A stretch of 64,000 bases of DNA from Hibiscus mutabilis. Its lineage: Eukaryota; Streptophyta; Magnoliopsida; Malvales; Malvaceae. Below, in pieces: positions 35,107 to 47,739 of this stretch (its first letter is position 1; every line of letters begins with the position of its first letter). Below the pieces are notes generated by a model. That model ran no database searches, was not told the origin of the DNA, and saw only the letters and a list, made by a program, of their open reading frames with translations. A program made the translations under genes and the position numbers. The DNA lies in contig CM033723.1 in assembly GCA_019671005.1 (NCBI GenBank), positions 15,205,254 through 15,269,253 on the forward strand, read 5' to 3'.

Positions 35107-36059
35107 CTCACCCCCGTTTAGTATAAGGGTCGTATTCCCTCGAATCGATGTTTTTGAGCGACAGTTCGAGTATCATTTTCTTTAGATCCAAACCGCATAC
35201 AGTGGCTCGTAGGAGCCCACCCTTTATAAAAACCATGCCGTTATGCTGTCCGTTTAGAATTAACCCTTTTAGGTCTTATTTGCTTTTATCCGTTGTACAT
35301 ACCTTTTATTCGCTTCGAGTTGATTGCTTTATTTTGTTGATGAGTATTTAATTTATTTTAATCTATTTATTCGATTGTTTTGCTATATTAACTTTTTTTT
35401 GTTTTTTTTCTTTTTGCATCTAATTTGCATTTCATATCATAGAAAATTTTGATTCAAGAACAGTCCAATTTAGATCATAGTTGAAAATAAGAGAGAATTC
35501 TGTGATATCAAGAGTTATAATGCTACAGTATCGGGTTGGGCCGAACAAAGACCATTGAAGAAAAAGAGACAGTTCAACAAACAGGATACACATCAAGCAA
35601 GGGGACGACGTAGCTTGGGCGCAAGGTTTGAAGATTCAATCTATTTACACCCAGATCTACCAAAGAAGATACATTTGTCTACACTCTGCCTGAATAGGAT
35701 AACGATCTTTTCGAAGGCCCCTAGGTGCATAGTTTTCACTACCGTGAACCTTTTGTTTAGCAAAAGAAGAGAACAACTAGATCGCCATTCAAACTAGAGA
35801 CGACATCAAGAAATAGGATGCGAGCCTCGTTTCACGAAGTTGAAGTGTCAAGACACCTTGTTATCTATAAATCGTTATTTTAGCTTCTTGTAATCAGACA
35901 TCTTTTCCGTTAAACGGATGTCTTTCTAAAGACTGTTTGCGAATCAATACCTTATTTACATTCATTGCATTTTATACTTATTGTCTACCTTTTACTTTTT
36001 AGACATTTATGATGCATTTTATGCATTAATTAATTAAATAATAAAATTTTATGGGTTTG
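35107..36059 (+). other. Presumed leader of element A
   Basis: Non-coding, T-rich, between D's LTR and the gag of element A. A's PBS and the rest of its 5' LTR are missing, so the left limit is uncertain. Confidence 0.45.
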
Positions 36060-37074
36060 ATGACAGTATTTGAGAACCAGTTGAAAGGAAGAATGGAACA
36101 AACTAAATCAAGACTTGACCAATTATAGGATAGAGTCAAGAGAGAGCTCAAGAAGAAAGAAAAAAATAGATATTTTCAATACAAGAGAGCTTTGCCTAGT
36201 CCCTGATTTGGTCATTCCTCCAGATTTCAAGGCTCCCAGATTTATACAGTATGATGACACCAGTTGTCCGAGGGTGCACTTGACCATGTTCTGCAGAAAG
36301 ATGAATGGCTACTTAAAGAATGAAAAGCTACTGATCCATTACTTCCATGAAAGTCTGGCAGGACCTGCTGCGGTATAGTATAATTGTTTGAGCAGAAATC
36401 AGATTCAGTCATGGGGTGACCTATCTAAATCCTTTTTGGGCCAATATAGATATGCCTTAAATCTATCATCAAGTCGGAAATTCCTTCAGAGCATGAAAAT
36501 GAGGTCAAATAAGAGCTTCAAGGAATATGCTTTGAGGTGGCGGAGTCTAACAGCGCAGGTTCAGCCTCTCATAGTCGAAGAAGAAATGTCAAGGAGTAGA
36601 TTCAAGGATTTCATGTCAGTAGGAGAAAGGATAGAGTATGCAATTCAAGAAGAAAAGTTGGAGTCTAAGTCTAAGGACCAAACTAAGGAAGAGGCAGAAT
36701 AAGATAAATAGGTAAATGAGTGCCGTCTCCAAAGCACTCGGAATTGTAAGAGGAGAAGGCCTGCTAATTTTCCTGAGTCGCCACTTAAAATTCCTTGAAC
36801 ATACGTAGATTTGGAGATATTTGGGTTCTCTATTACAGATATATTTCCTCATTTGGTGGAAGGTCACTATCTTACTCTTAGACCGATGAAGATTACACCC
36901 GATTCGTCTGACCACAGTTGCGACCACGGTAGTACTTGTGATTTTCACATGGGGGCACCGGGGTATGCCACCAAAAAGTGTAGTGCGTTATTAGAAGAGA
37001 TCAATAAGCTAGTGCATGATGGCAGGCTAACACGGGAAATGGTGAAACAGTGGATGCAAGAGCAAAAAGAGTAA
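36060..37074 (+). pseudogene. gag of element A, broken
   Basis: Same gag family as element D: 'LVIPPDFKAPRFIQYDDTS' and 'EKLLIHYFHESLAGPAA' (36200-36375), then 'WGDLSKSFLGQY' and 'NKSFKEYALRWRSLTAQVQ' (36400-36570). The zinc finger CDFHMGAPGYATKKC is at 36937-36981 with Tyr replacing the expected second His. The ATG is at 36060. Stops near 36126, 36378 and 36700 plus frameshifts break it. It is more decayed and shorter than the D copy. Confidence 0.85.
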
Positions 37075-39200
37075 ATTATTTCAGCAGTTGAAAAGGCTAA
37101 AAGTTAAGGCCAATGAATCTCTGGCCCCAAGAAGCCCCGTATTTTATCTTACTCGTGTTTTAACTAGATATCAGCATATTAGGACATCTTTGCATTTATA
37201 TTTTCTTTTGAAGTAATGCATGGAACCAACTTTGCTACCTTTGGCACGGATGTAGCAGAGATCTTTTTGTAAAAGGGCATGTGTCATGTTTGGTGATTTT
37301 TATTCCAATGAAAAATTCATTTTTTGCTTAACATACAATGACATTGAAAGCATGTATATGTATATCTCTTCTTGCCTTTGTAGGTCATTGGATATCAATT
37401 GCAAAATGTGACATCAATTCTGAGATCACTTGAATGTTGTGATAACGACGAGGTATGATTTTCCCCATAACAGACTCTGGTCAGCAAAGCAAGACTAATA
37501 CTCCTTTAATGATATTCGATGATGAAAAAGCTACATATTTTAACCAAAAGAGTTGCTTGAAATTGAAATGCTAAGCGTAGTCTTTTATTCTTTAATAGAT
37601 TGTAATTAATGGCTAGATATATATATATATATATATATAAGAAAAAAAGAAAAGAAAAAGAAGAAATAAACTATGAAATAAATAAATAAATCTTGGATCA
37701 CTCTGATGGAGCCGTGGGATTGATAAATCTAATAAGGAAACTTTGCTCCACCTGTTCAAGACCCTGGCGTCAGAGATGAATCATTGAAGATACAATCATT
37801 ATTATTATTATAATAAGAATACAATAACAATAAGAAGATCGCATTTACACCCAAAATGTTATTATTAGAATGAGATTTCTGCACTCTAACGGTTAAACAA
37901 GTCCATTCTTTTTTGGGCGGAGCAAAAAATGAGAATTGATAAGGAGTAGTATTCTGTAGCAATGCGATAATTATGAGGATGAACCGAGTCATCTTGGAAG
38001 ATTTTACAACTTTGAATCGCCACAACATTCAAAGTTTTTACAGACGTAAGCTATGCTGGGAATGATCACTGAAAGGTTGAATCTGAGACGCTCTTGCACT
38101 TGATATCCAGAGCTCATATTCTATTTTTTTATTATATAGATTTTAGTTTCAAGGTCATGTATGTTAATCTAAAGGACACCCTTCATTAGAATGACGATCA
38201 ACAAATTGACATTTTAAGAAAAAAATATTTCCATGTATTACTTCAGGGATAGGATTTAGAATACAAGGTCATGGATGTGATTGATCGACCTATTGTAGAG
38301 AAATGACCCATCAATGAATATGATGAGGATGATGTCAAGAATTCATATGTCAGATGGCTCAGGGGCTTAAAGCAGATTTCGGTCATTATATTTTAATTAG
38401 TTCAGAGAATTGAAGAATGAATCTAGATGAAAATAAGATCTTATAATACGATAATATTTTAGTGGGCTAAGACTTCTTCTTACCCTAAGATGAAGAGATG
38501 AAAAAGACTTCGAATGATGGATCAGAACTGGCCAAATTGAGCCCATGATCGAATAAGGCAATAACACATGAAGTAATAAGAATGCATGACTGATCAAGTA
38601 TGAGGATCTGGAGTCGATTCATGCTGAGATGCTTCAAGAAAATTGGATTTAAGAATAAGCTCAGGGCGTGGGGGCATTTTGCCGGCCTTAATATTAAGAT
38701 AGATAAAGACTCCGATTGTTGGGGTAAAAAACGAAGATAATAGCTTAGCCCAGGATTGAATGGGGCAACGTTGAATGAGACGATAAGTCCCTACATAAGA
38801 GTGGCATAGGGACTAGAATGAGATTATTCGCGAGGAGGGTAGTGACCCCAAAAAAGAAGAAGGCATTCGCGAAAGAGGATTGAAAGCGTGGGTCTAGACA
38901 TATTTAAAATAAGTATTCAACTGATAGAGTGAAGACCGAAGAGCATACTGCAAAGAAATAAAAGAAAGAAATCTGAAGAATGACCTTTCAAGGGATAGGA
39001 TTCTAAAATAAATTTGAAAAAAAAGAAGAATAAGAAGAAGAAAACAAGAAGAAAGGAAAAATAGTGATACATTGCATGCATCATATATATATATATATAT
39101 ATATCCCTATGTTAGGGGCATGTTAACTTAAAAGCATATTAAACAGGTATTTGAAGACTAGCAATGATTTTGATCTGCAACTTCATGTTGAAGAGGTGGA
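37075..39200 (+). other. Element A internal DNA without pol
   Basis: The place where protease, RT and integrase should be holds no recognisable domain on either strand. (AT)n microsatellites lie at 37616-37639 and 39085-39103, and a purine-rich tract at about 38990-39060. Confidence 0.6.
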
Positions 39201-39204
39201 TCCT

Positions 39205-40340
39205 ATTGAAGATTTCCATTGGTAGCCAGGTTGGCGTGAATCCAGATCTTAAGTCATTTGGGTCATCAGTAAGACCTCCAGGCATGATGCTAACCTTATT
39301 TTGATGTCAAGACTGGTAGAAATTGAGACATTATTTTAAGGGATTTTGGTAGCCATTTTGGCGTGAATCTAGATCTTAAGTCTTCTAGGCCATCTATAAG
39401 TCCTCTATGCATGTGCTAACCTTATTATGATGTCAAGACTGGTAGAAATTGGGGCATCATTTTAAGGGATTTTGGTAGCCATTTTGGCGTGAATCCAAAT
39501 CTTAAGTCCTCTGGGTCATCTATAAGTCCTCCAGGCATGATGCTAACCTTATTCTGATGTCAAGATTGGTAAAAACTGGGGCATCATTTTAAGGGATTTT
39601 GGTAGCCATTTTGGTGTGAATCTATTTCTTAAGTCATCCGGGCCTTTTGTAAGTCCTTTGGGCATGATGCTAACCTTATTTTGATGTCAAGACCGGTAGA
39701 AACTAGGGCATCATTTTAAGGGATTTTGGAAGCCATTTTCGCATGAATCCATTTCTTAAGTCCTCCGGGCCATCTGTAAGTCATCTGGGCATGATGCTAA
39801 CCTTATTTTGATGTCAACACCAGTAAAAACTGAAGCATCATTTTAAGGGATTTTGGTAGCTATTTTGGCATGAATCCATTTCTTAAGTCCTCCAGGCCAT
39901 CTGTAAGTCCTTTGGGCACGATGTTAACCTTATTTTGATGTCGAGACTGGTAGAAACTGGGGCATCATTTTAAGGGATTTTGGTAGCCATTTTGGCGTTA
40001 ATCCATTTCTTAAGTCCTCCAGGCCATCGATAAGTCCTCTGGGCATGATGTTAACCTTATTTTAATGTAAAGACCGGTAGAAATTGAGGCATCATTTGAA
40101 GGGATTTTGGCAGCCATTTTGGCGTGAGTCCATTTAGTAAGACCTCCGGGCCATCTGTAAATCCTCTAGGCATGATGCAAACCTTTTTTTAATGTTAAGA
40201 CCGGTAGAAATTGGGGCATCATTTTAAGGGATTGTGGCAGCCATTTTGGCGTGAATCCTTTTAGTAAGACCTCTGGGCCATCAATAAGACCTCTGGGCAT
40301 GGTATTAAGCTTTCATTCGATGCTAAGACGAGTACAAATC
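39205..40340 (+). repeat. Element A tandem array, period about 127 bp, nine units
   Basis: The marker 'ggattttggtagccattttg' recurs at 39341, 39467, 39594, 39721, 39848, 39974, 40102 and 40229 (with small changes), after a diverged first unit near 39215. Each unit also has 'gcatgatgctaacctta' and 'gaccggtagaaactggggca'. It is placed between gag and the polypurine tract. Confidence 0.93.
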
Positions 40341-40488
40341 AGGGCATGAAAGATTGAAGCTTGAAGAATTGGTCGAGGAGGAGCGGAAAGTTCTCGAAGA
40401 ACCCGTGATTTCAAGGCTGAAAATAGGGAAGTAGGACAAAAATGAGTGATTTTGATCTTTGCTTTGTTCTCGTTTCACAAGAACAAGC

Positions 40489-40500
40489 AAAGAGGGGCAG
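40489..40500 (+). other. Polypurine tract of element A
   Basis: AAAGAGGGGCAG directly precedes the 3' LTR start TGTAATCATTC at 40502. Confidence 0.7.
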
Positions 40501-40501
40501 T

Positions 40502-43500
40502 TGTAATCATTCATTTTTGTCCGGGCTGTATATTATGTATTAATAATATAAATTAATTATAATTAATATTTAACATCATCAAATAAATAAGTATATATTA
40601 TTATTATCCTTAATATGTTCAATATTTATTAAATGAGTGTATGTTTATTATATGCATGTATATGTGTACGTAAGTGTGTATTTATTGTATGTTAATATAT
40701 ATGTATATACGTATGTGTATGCATACATATAAGTATCATTTTGAATGCATGTATATGGTATGTATGTATTATGTATATGTGTGTCTTCTATTGCATGTTC
40801 GTATATATGTGTGGTTAATGTGTGAATTATGTACATATATTATGTATGTTTGCATTTATATGAAGGTGTATGCATGTATTATTGTATTAATTGATACTAT
40901 TATTATATGTGTATACGTATATATGTATTATTATTGTTATTATTTATTATTAATTGTTGTGATATTATTATTATTATTATTAGTTAATAATATTATTGGG
41001 TTACAATTTAAAAGCAGCTCTGAAAGTTTAAAAGCCCATTATTATTAATTGTTCAGTCCATAATTACATAACCCAAATATTACATAACAAATGGCCCATT
41101 TGGCCCAAATATGGATAAACCCTAATCTGACCCCTATTTTTAATCCTTATACACAACCTATCCTGGACCGTATGACCAGATCAAGCTTAGCCATGGCTCT
41201 TAGACTTCCCACGCGCGCGTGATCTTCACCTGATATCGTTGGATTACCCTACACGCCTACGCGCCCGAGCCGCTTCATCTTCTCCGTCCAGGTGGCACCG
41301 TCGCCAGAGATCTCGTAGTAACTAGAAATTACGCTGACACTCATCCAACCACCAAGCATGCAAAATAATAAAAAATAGAGGATTTCAGATACAAATCATC
41401 ATCAACAGTGGGATGTCATACTCGGATTTATAAAAAAAAACATAGGGGAAATGTCAGAGAATCAAATCTATAATATTTTCATTTAAAGTTTACTTATTTT
41501 GTAAACTAAGACTAAATCAGAAAAAACGAGGGGTTATATATTGTAAACCAGATCTATCTATAACTTAAGATTGAAGATTCAATAAAAAGGAAAAAACAAA
41601 AAGATTTTGGAGGTATCCTTTTTTATCTTGCATGCATTCGAACTAAAAAAATAATAAAAAATAATAAAAAGAGAAAGGATAAAGGGTTATACCTTTGGCC
41701 GGTAACAAGCTGTCGGTCCCTAAAATCGAATAAGGTGAGCCGGTGAGGAGGAATGGTCCTTTTAGGGTTTTGGTTTAGTAAAAATAAAAGGATTTTGTTT
41801 TGGTTTTAAAAAATTTTAGGGTTTAAGGACTTCAGTTTTTCTTAGATTTGGGTAAAATGAAGTTGATTTTGAAAAATATTTAATCGGATTCATTTTAAGA
41901 AGAAGAGATAGTGGTTTTAGGGTTGTTTTTGAGTTTCACCGCTATAAGCGAGCGACGGCCGGTGATGACCTATAACGGCCGGTGCGGCGGGGATGCCGCC
42001 GACTTTTGGAAATCATGTCTGAGTTCATGAAGAACTCATGAACCATATGAATTCTATGGAGAAAAAGGAGGGGGTAATATTATGGGAGTTTTTTAAAATG
42101 GTAAAAGGGCGATTTTTTGGCCGGACGGATGCTTATATAGTATTTTAATTTTTTTAAAAAAATAGTAAAATCACCATTTAATCCCTCCGCTCCAGTTTAA
42201 TCGCAACATAAGGGCTTCCGCATGGTTAAGTTGCATCCCCACTCTTCCTTGGTTTTCAAATATTTTTAATCTCGTCCCTAAATTAGATTAAATCAGTTTT
42301 TTTTAATTGGGTAAATACCGTGATAAGCCATTATGCCCCAAAATATTCACGCACTAAGCCATTATGTCTTTTCAAATCTTGCCTGTGATCTCTAGGGTTT
42401 TTAAATGATTTTCAATTTCGTCCCTTCATAGTATTTAATCAGATTTTTTCAAGGGTCCTTCAAATTTCTAATTTTCGCTTAATTTGATCCTTTCCGGTGG
42501 GTGTTTCTCCATTTTGTCTCTGTCTTCATGCATTATTTAATTTCAGCTTTGCATTTTAATTTAAATTTAATTTTAGTACTGCTTTTATTTTCTTTAATTT
42601 CAGTCTTTATTTTGCATTATTGTTCAAATATTTATTATATTTGATGTTATTTATGTTTTTTCATGTTTAATTTATTATTGTTTATATATTTATTTATTTG
42701 TTCGACATATTTATTGTTGGTGTTTATTTGCATATATGCATACTTGTTTATGTGTTTTATTTCATTTTACGTTACACCATTTTTATATCATATTAGGTTG
42801 TTTTATTGTTATTGTTACTAGTACCAATATATACGCGATTCTAGTATGTTTATCTTGTGTTTTGCCTCGTTATTTGTATATTAATGTTCATATTATGTAT
42901 GTACATATTGTGTAATTTTTATTCCATATACATATTATAATTTATATTAAGTATACATATATTATGTATTGATATATATAGTAAGTATTAATATGTACAT
43001 GTATTGTGTATTGTTTTTATAGATGTATCGTATATCATAATACATAGTTTTGTGCCCTACAGTATAATATGTGTAGCTTCCTTTTAGTATATACATGGAT
43101 ACATATGTGTGGGACATATTTTTTACATGTTATATATTTCGTGTTTTTTTATAATGAATATAGTTTTTTTTTTAAAAAGGCTACGTTTAGCATATACAGT
43201 TATTTATTTATTCATCTTCAGCATTATATGTTGTTCATGTTTATTTACCGCATTCAATTTAGTTTTCAAAATTTCGTTCCGGTATTCTAGTAGGAGTGTC
43301 ATCCTATTCTCCGAGTATCATCTCTTTTGGTACCATGAATATCGAGACATTTTTTATTCTTATATATCCATGCATTTCTAGGGATTAATTTTTAAATTAA
43401 ATTTATTTTTTTTAATTATGATACGAATTCTATAGGTAACAATTTTGGGCGTAGCGGGGGTGCGAAATCTTCCCCATAGGTAATCGACTCCCAAACCCAA

Positions 43501-43686
43501 TAAATCTCTAGTTTTTTTTGTGTGTCCGGTCTACCTTATCCAAGTGGCCAGTGGCGACTCCTAGTTTTCCTAATATACAAGTTTTCCTATAATTCCCCTT
43601 TTTAAATAACTTTTCAACAAAAGCGGGAATTCCCCCAAATATGATTTCTTAATTTTTCGTAGCGGCTCAAAAAATTAGTCGCTACA
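40502..43686 (+). repeat. Element A 3' LTR
   Basis: 3185 bp, TGTAATCATTC to GTCGCTACA. The AT-rich first 500 bp has many TATGTATG words, and the middle has 'ggcccatttggcccaaat' followed by a C-rich block (41200-41290). The terminal 250 bp has the conserved 'gcgggggtgcgaaatcttcc' and 'ccaagtggccagtggcgact' text. Confidence 0.88.
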
Positions 43687-43691
43687 CACAA

Positions 43692-44047
43692 GATCGACCT
43701 CCAACTTCCCTGAAGGAAAAAATACGGTTTTATTATTATTAAAGAAATAAAAGGATCGATTTACATAAGAAAACTTACACATACCATTGATTTGGGCGGT
43801 AGCTGCCGCGTCAATGGTGCGCCTAAGATACATACCTATACCAGTGGACCAGCCCGAATATATATGCAAAAATAAATTTATAGAAATTACCCGAATAAAC
43901 AGTAAAATGCTTGAAACTAGGACACTTTTCCCTAAACATAAAAATACTTCAAAAGAAAACATTTTTCACTAAAATATTAGAATAAACGAAATGACAATAC
44001 TTTTCTATCTACTCGGTTGTGGCCCTATACATAAGATTGCCACAACA
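43692..44047 (-). repeat. Element B 3' LTR, second part
   Basis: Continuation of 27860-28047 after element A. Aligns with 49486-49856 ('taaaatgcttgaaa', 'aatacttcaaaagaaaa', 'cggttgtggcc'). Ends GCCACAACA. Confidence 0.9.
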
Positions 44048-44060
44048 TCCTCCCCCATTT
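44048..44060 (-). other. Polypurine tract of element B
   Basis: On the minus strand AAATGGGGGAGGA abuts the 3' LTR of element B. Confidence 0.85.
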
Positions 44061-44199
44061 AATTTGTCGGCGTCCTCGTCGACAGCATCGCCCGAAACTC
44101 CTCAATCTTTTGTTTGAAAGCCTTTAAATCACACTATCTCTCCTAACTTGTCTCTTTGGGTTCTAGGCCTTCCCGCCTGACCAAGTACTGCGGATCAAG

Positions 44200-46068
44200 T
44201 TCTTGGACACCATAACCATTTGATCAGCAAGGATCTCATCTACTCTACACTACAATGGGGGTTTGGTAAAAATAGTCTCTCTATTGGTTTGTCCCCAACT
44301 TGAATCTACAAGGTCTGTATGGAAATGCTTCAAATTGTTTACATGGAATACAGGGTGAACTTTCATCCATACTGAAGTCTTGATCTTGTAATTTTTGTTA
44401 TCCACCTTTGCTACGATTGGCAACGGACCTTCGTACTTTCGCACCAGCCTGCGATCTCTATTTCGTAGGAACTTGAGTTGCTCTGCCATTAGCTTGACTA
44501 GTACCAAGTCACCCACTTTAAATTGTTGACCCCTCCGACCACGGTTTGCCTATTTGTTCATGTGTTTTGCTGCCTTCTTTAGGTATGCACATGCAATCTC
44601 AATATTTTGGTGTCATTCTTCGTTTAAAATTAAAGGCGCTAGGACATTTCCCTCGATATGACTCAAGTGCAATGTGGGGGAGTTGCGACTATTAACTTGT
44701 CACAATTTCAAACGGACTTTTATTAGTAGCTAACCTCTTTTGTACATTACAAAGCTATGCAACATCCAACAATAGAGGCCAATTTTCTGGTTAGCCTGGA
44801 TAAAATTCATAAATACTCTTTCAGCAACCTATTAAAATGCTCAGTCTAACCATCTGTTTAGGGATGGTAACTCGAACATAAGGTCAGTTGATAACCCAAT
44901 AGCTTGAACAACTTTCTCTAAAATTTTTCTGTGAACCGTCCATCTATATCACTAACTATATTCTACGGGACACCCCAGTACTTCACCATATGCTTGAAAA
45001 CCAACTGAGTTGTCTCTTCTATAGAACAATATTTGGGTGCCAGAATAAGCATACCATATTTGGAGAATCGGTCCACCACCACAAGAATGGCCCTGAGATC
45101 TCCCACTTGAGGCAAACACACTATAAAATCAAGAGAAATACTTTCCCAAAGTCTCACTGGTGCCGGTAGAGGCTCTAGAAGTTTTACGATCTTTTTTTCG
45201 ATCCAACATATCCTGTTGACAGATAAGACATGTCTTGGTGTGGTCCATAACATCCTGAAGCATATGTAGCTAATAATATCCATGTCCAGTAGGGCAAATG
45301 TATGATGCCACGTTTCATGATATTCATGCATTAATTTCTACCTAAGGCCTCTTGTTCGTAGAACAAACATACGCGGACCTTTAGTCATCAACACTCATTT
45401 CTCCACCCATAACGTCTTAGACCGACCACTCTTCACCATCACCTTGATCGCAACAGCCTGTGGGTCTCTTTATATATTCTTTACTATAAGTTCTTGGATG
45501 TTGTTAGTCACCCTACTAGCAGGCATCGAAGCTGTTCTTTTGAGAGCTGCCAGATATGCCCTCCGGCTTAACGCATCCACAACCTAATTTTTTTCCAGCT
45601 TTGTGCTCAAACGCAAAATCAAATTCAGCTAGAAACTCTTGTTATCTAGCCTGTCTTGTTGTTAGTTTTGGTTGTGTAAGAATATAACTAACATCTATGT
45701 TGTTTATCTTCACAATGAACCTTGATCCCAACAAATAATGCCTTAAAACCCTCAAGCAATGAATTACAGTAGAGAGTTATTCCTATTGTGTTGTATATCT
45801 CGTTTTTGTCCTATTTAACTTCTGACTCTCAAAGGCAATTGGATGGCCATTCTATATGAGTACCCATCCCATTGCATAGTTAGACGCATCGGTCTTCACT
45901 TTTAGAGGTCCCTCAATATCTGGCAAAGCTAGAACCAAGTCACTCACAATAACAACTTTCAACTCTTCAAAAGCTTCATGGAACTTTTTGGACCATACCC
46001 ATTTTCTCAAAAAATCGTTAAGTACCTATGTCCTTCGCGAGTAGCCCTACACAAATCTTCTATAGTAG
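44200..46068 (-). pseudogene. Element B pol: RT end, RNase H and integrase, broken
   Basis: From right to left on the minus strand: 'NYYRRF' end of the RT connection (about 46050); RNase H text 'VKTDASNYAMG' (45880) and 'VDALSRRAY' (45570); integrase core 'SLDFIVCLPQVGDLRAILVV' then 'VDRFSKYG' (about 45050-45150); integrase C-terminus 'GDLVLVK...VRKYEGPLPIV' and 'KVHPVFHVNNLKHFH' (44320-44516). Many stops and frameshifts. The RT core is missing, see 46069-46756. Confidence 0.85.
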
Positions 46069-46756
46069 TTGATTGGTGTGAAAACGTCACACTATTAGTG
46101 CAAGCTATACTATCGATGGAAGAATAGAAACATGACAATCCTAATTGAATATCAATCCCACGAGGATGGTGTATTCAGCTCAAGACTTATGGAACTATAA
46201 TGCAATACTGTAAAAGTGAAATTGTTAGTGCAATGGTGGTTTGCAATAAAAGAATACATACATGAATAAAGGATTAATTGTGGTAGCAATAATAGAGTAA
46301 ATAAAAAGATAGAGAAAGATGAAAATAAAACTTGGTTCTTCTTGGCTCAATTCGACAGAAAGATCAAGTACACTTCGAGGGAATATGATGGCTCAATCAA
46401 CAAGTAGAAGGACAACTTGAGTGCTAGCTTCTATTTAATCTTCAGTCGTTGACTTAAGGATGTAGATCGTCTTCAAATCTCTTCGTAAGTCAAAACTTTA
46501 ACCCTTGGAACAAGTGGATCAACTTTTGTTGTATCCAATCAACTCTCATTATAAAACTCATTAATCTGAATTGTCACTGCATCTGTTGATGTCAGTGGCT
46601 AGTTTAACACTCTCATGTAAAACGTTAATCAGATCCAACAATTAATGCCTAAGATCTAACTTGGTGATACCCTGATCTATGATCCAACTTAGAAAAATAT
46701 TTGGCTATGCTCAACTAATCAAACAAGTATGCAATTAAAGGAAATGGATACTTATT
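46069..46756 (-). mobile_element. LTR-like fragment replacing element B's RT core
   Basis: The RT frame runs from 'FCVDYQAFNKVTVRNKYP' (about 46755-46815) straight into this non-coding 690-bp block and resumes at 'NYYRRF' (about 46050). The RT catalytic core is gone, so this is insertion plus loss. On the minus strand the block contains 'cctcgtgggattgatattc', typical of gypsy LTR 3' regions. Boundaries are judged from the reading frames. Confidence 0.5.
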
Positions 46757-47620
46757 CCGGACAGTCACTTTGTTGAAGGCTTGGTAGTCTACACAAAATC
46801 TCAGACTCCTATCATGCTTTCTCTGAAACAATACTAGCACCCCAAATGACATTTTGGATGACCTAATGAACCTAACTTTGAGTAGTTCGTCCAACTATTT
46901 CCCCAACTCACCTAACTCAGGCAGAGATATATGATAAGGGCACTTTGCATACCTAGAATTAGTTCATTCGCATAGTATATAGACCTTCGAGGCGGCCGAT
47001 CCTAGGGTAGCTGGTCAGGCATGATATCTTTATACTCCTTTAATATCTTCTGAATCCCTCTCGATAAAATCCAGTAGTCGAATTCCTTTTACAAACCAAC
47101 ATCACAAGAAAAGAAGACTAGCTCTTCTTCACCCATTTCTTAAATTAAATAGTATATAACATCTTACCACCTCATGGAAAAATCGTGGTAAGAGTCACAT
47201 ATAAAAAAATCTACCAAGAACATCAAACAACCAGCTACAGGGACGGGGATAGCTTGAGCTAATGTCATAAAACCTAGCCTCAATACAACACTAAAATCAT
47301 CCATGAAGGTGACATAAAATCTATACCCCCTCCCATGGTCCAAACTTGATCATCACTTTCTTAGAGCTCCCATAGATAGACGGAGCAATTAAATTGACTA
47401 TTTTCATTTGTCCAAGATCTTTGGCTACTGCCAGCCCACATCTCCTTTCCTCTATAAGTGAAATAAAGGTATTAATGGCTCTAATGTCAACAAGAGCCCA
47501 TGACATCTTCCTATTTATTACCACATTTACGTACATCAGGCCTCTCTTAAGATCTTTCTTCAAATTACTCAACTGAGATTGCAACGCCGTCAAGAAATTG
47601 ATAGACCCCATCGAGTTGGT
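46757..47620 (-). pseudogene. Element B protease and N-terminal RT
   Basis: The aspartic protease region at 47321-47611 reads '..WALVDIRAINTFIS', where the family has LVDTGATNTFIS; the catalytic D is kept but T-G became I-R, so the protease is dead. RT N-terminal text 'FCVDYQAFNKVTVRNKYP' lies at about 46760-46815. Frames are broken throughout. Confidence 0.8.
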
Positions 47621-47739
47621 TTTGAATCACTATTCTCTACAAGAGGATTTGCTTAAGGTTCCCCTAAAGGTAAAACTTCCAAAGCATTTAACGTACCTCT
47701 ATATCATCACTCAACCACACGATGAGGGCCTTTACAAAA

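Larger units (their letters stand above)
28048..43686 (+). mobile_element. Element A: gag-only, Tat/Ogre-like non-autonomous retrotransposon
   Basis: Starts TGTAATTACTC and ends GTCGCTACA. It is inserted in element B's 3' LTR with duplication CACAC (28043-28047) against CACAA (43687-43691). Comparison with the intact B LTR (gatacacatgatcgac) shows that removing A restores equal length. It contains a truncated 5' LTR (28048-28363), element D, a leader, gag (36060-37074), about 2 kb without pol, a 127-bp tandem array, a polypurine tract and a 3185-bp 3' LTR. No protease, RT or integrase was recognised, so it would need an autonomous relative to move. Confidence 0.82.
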
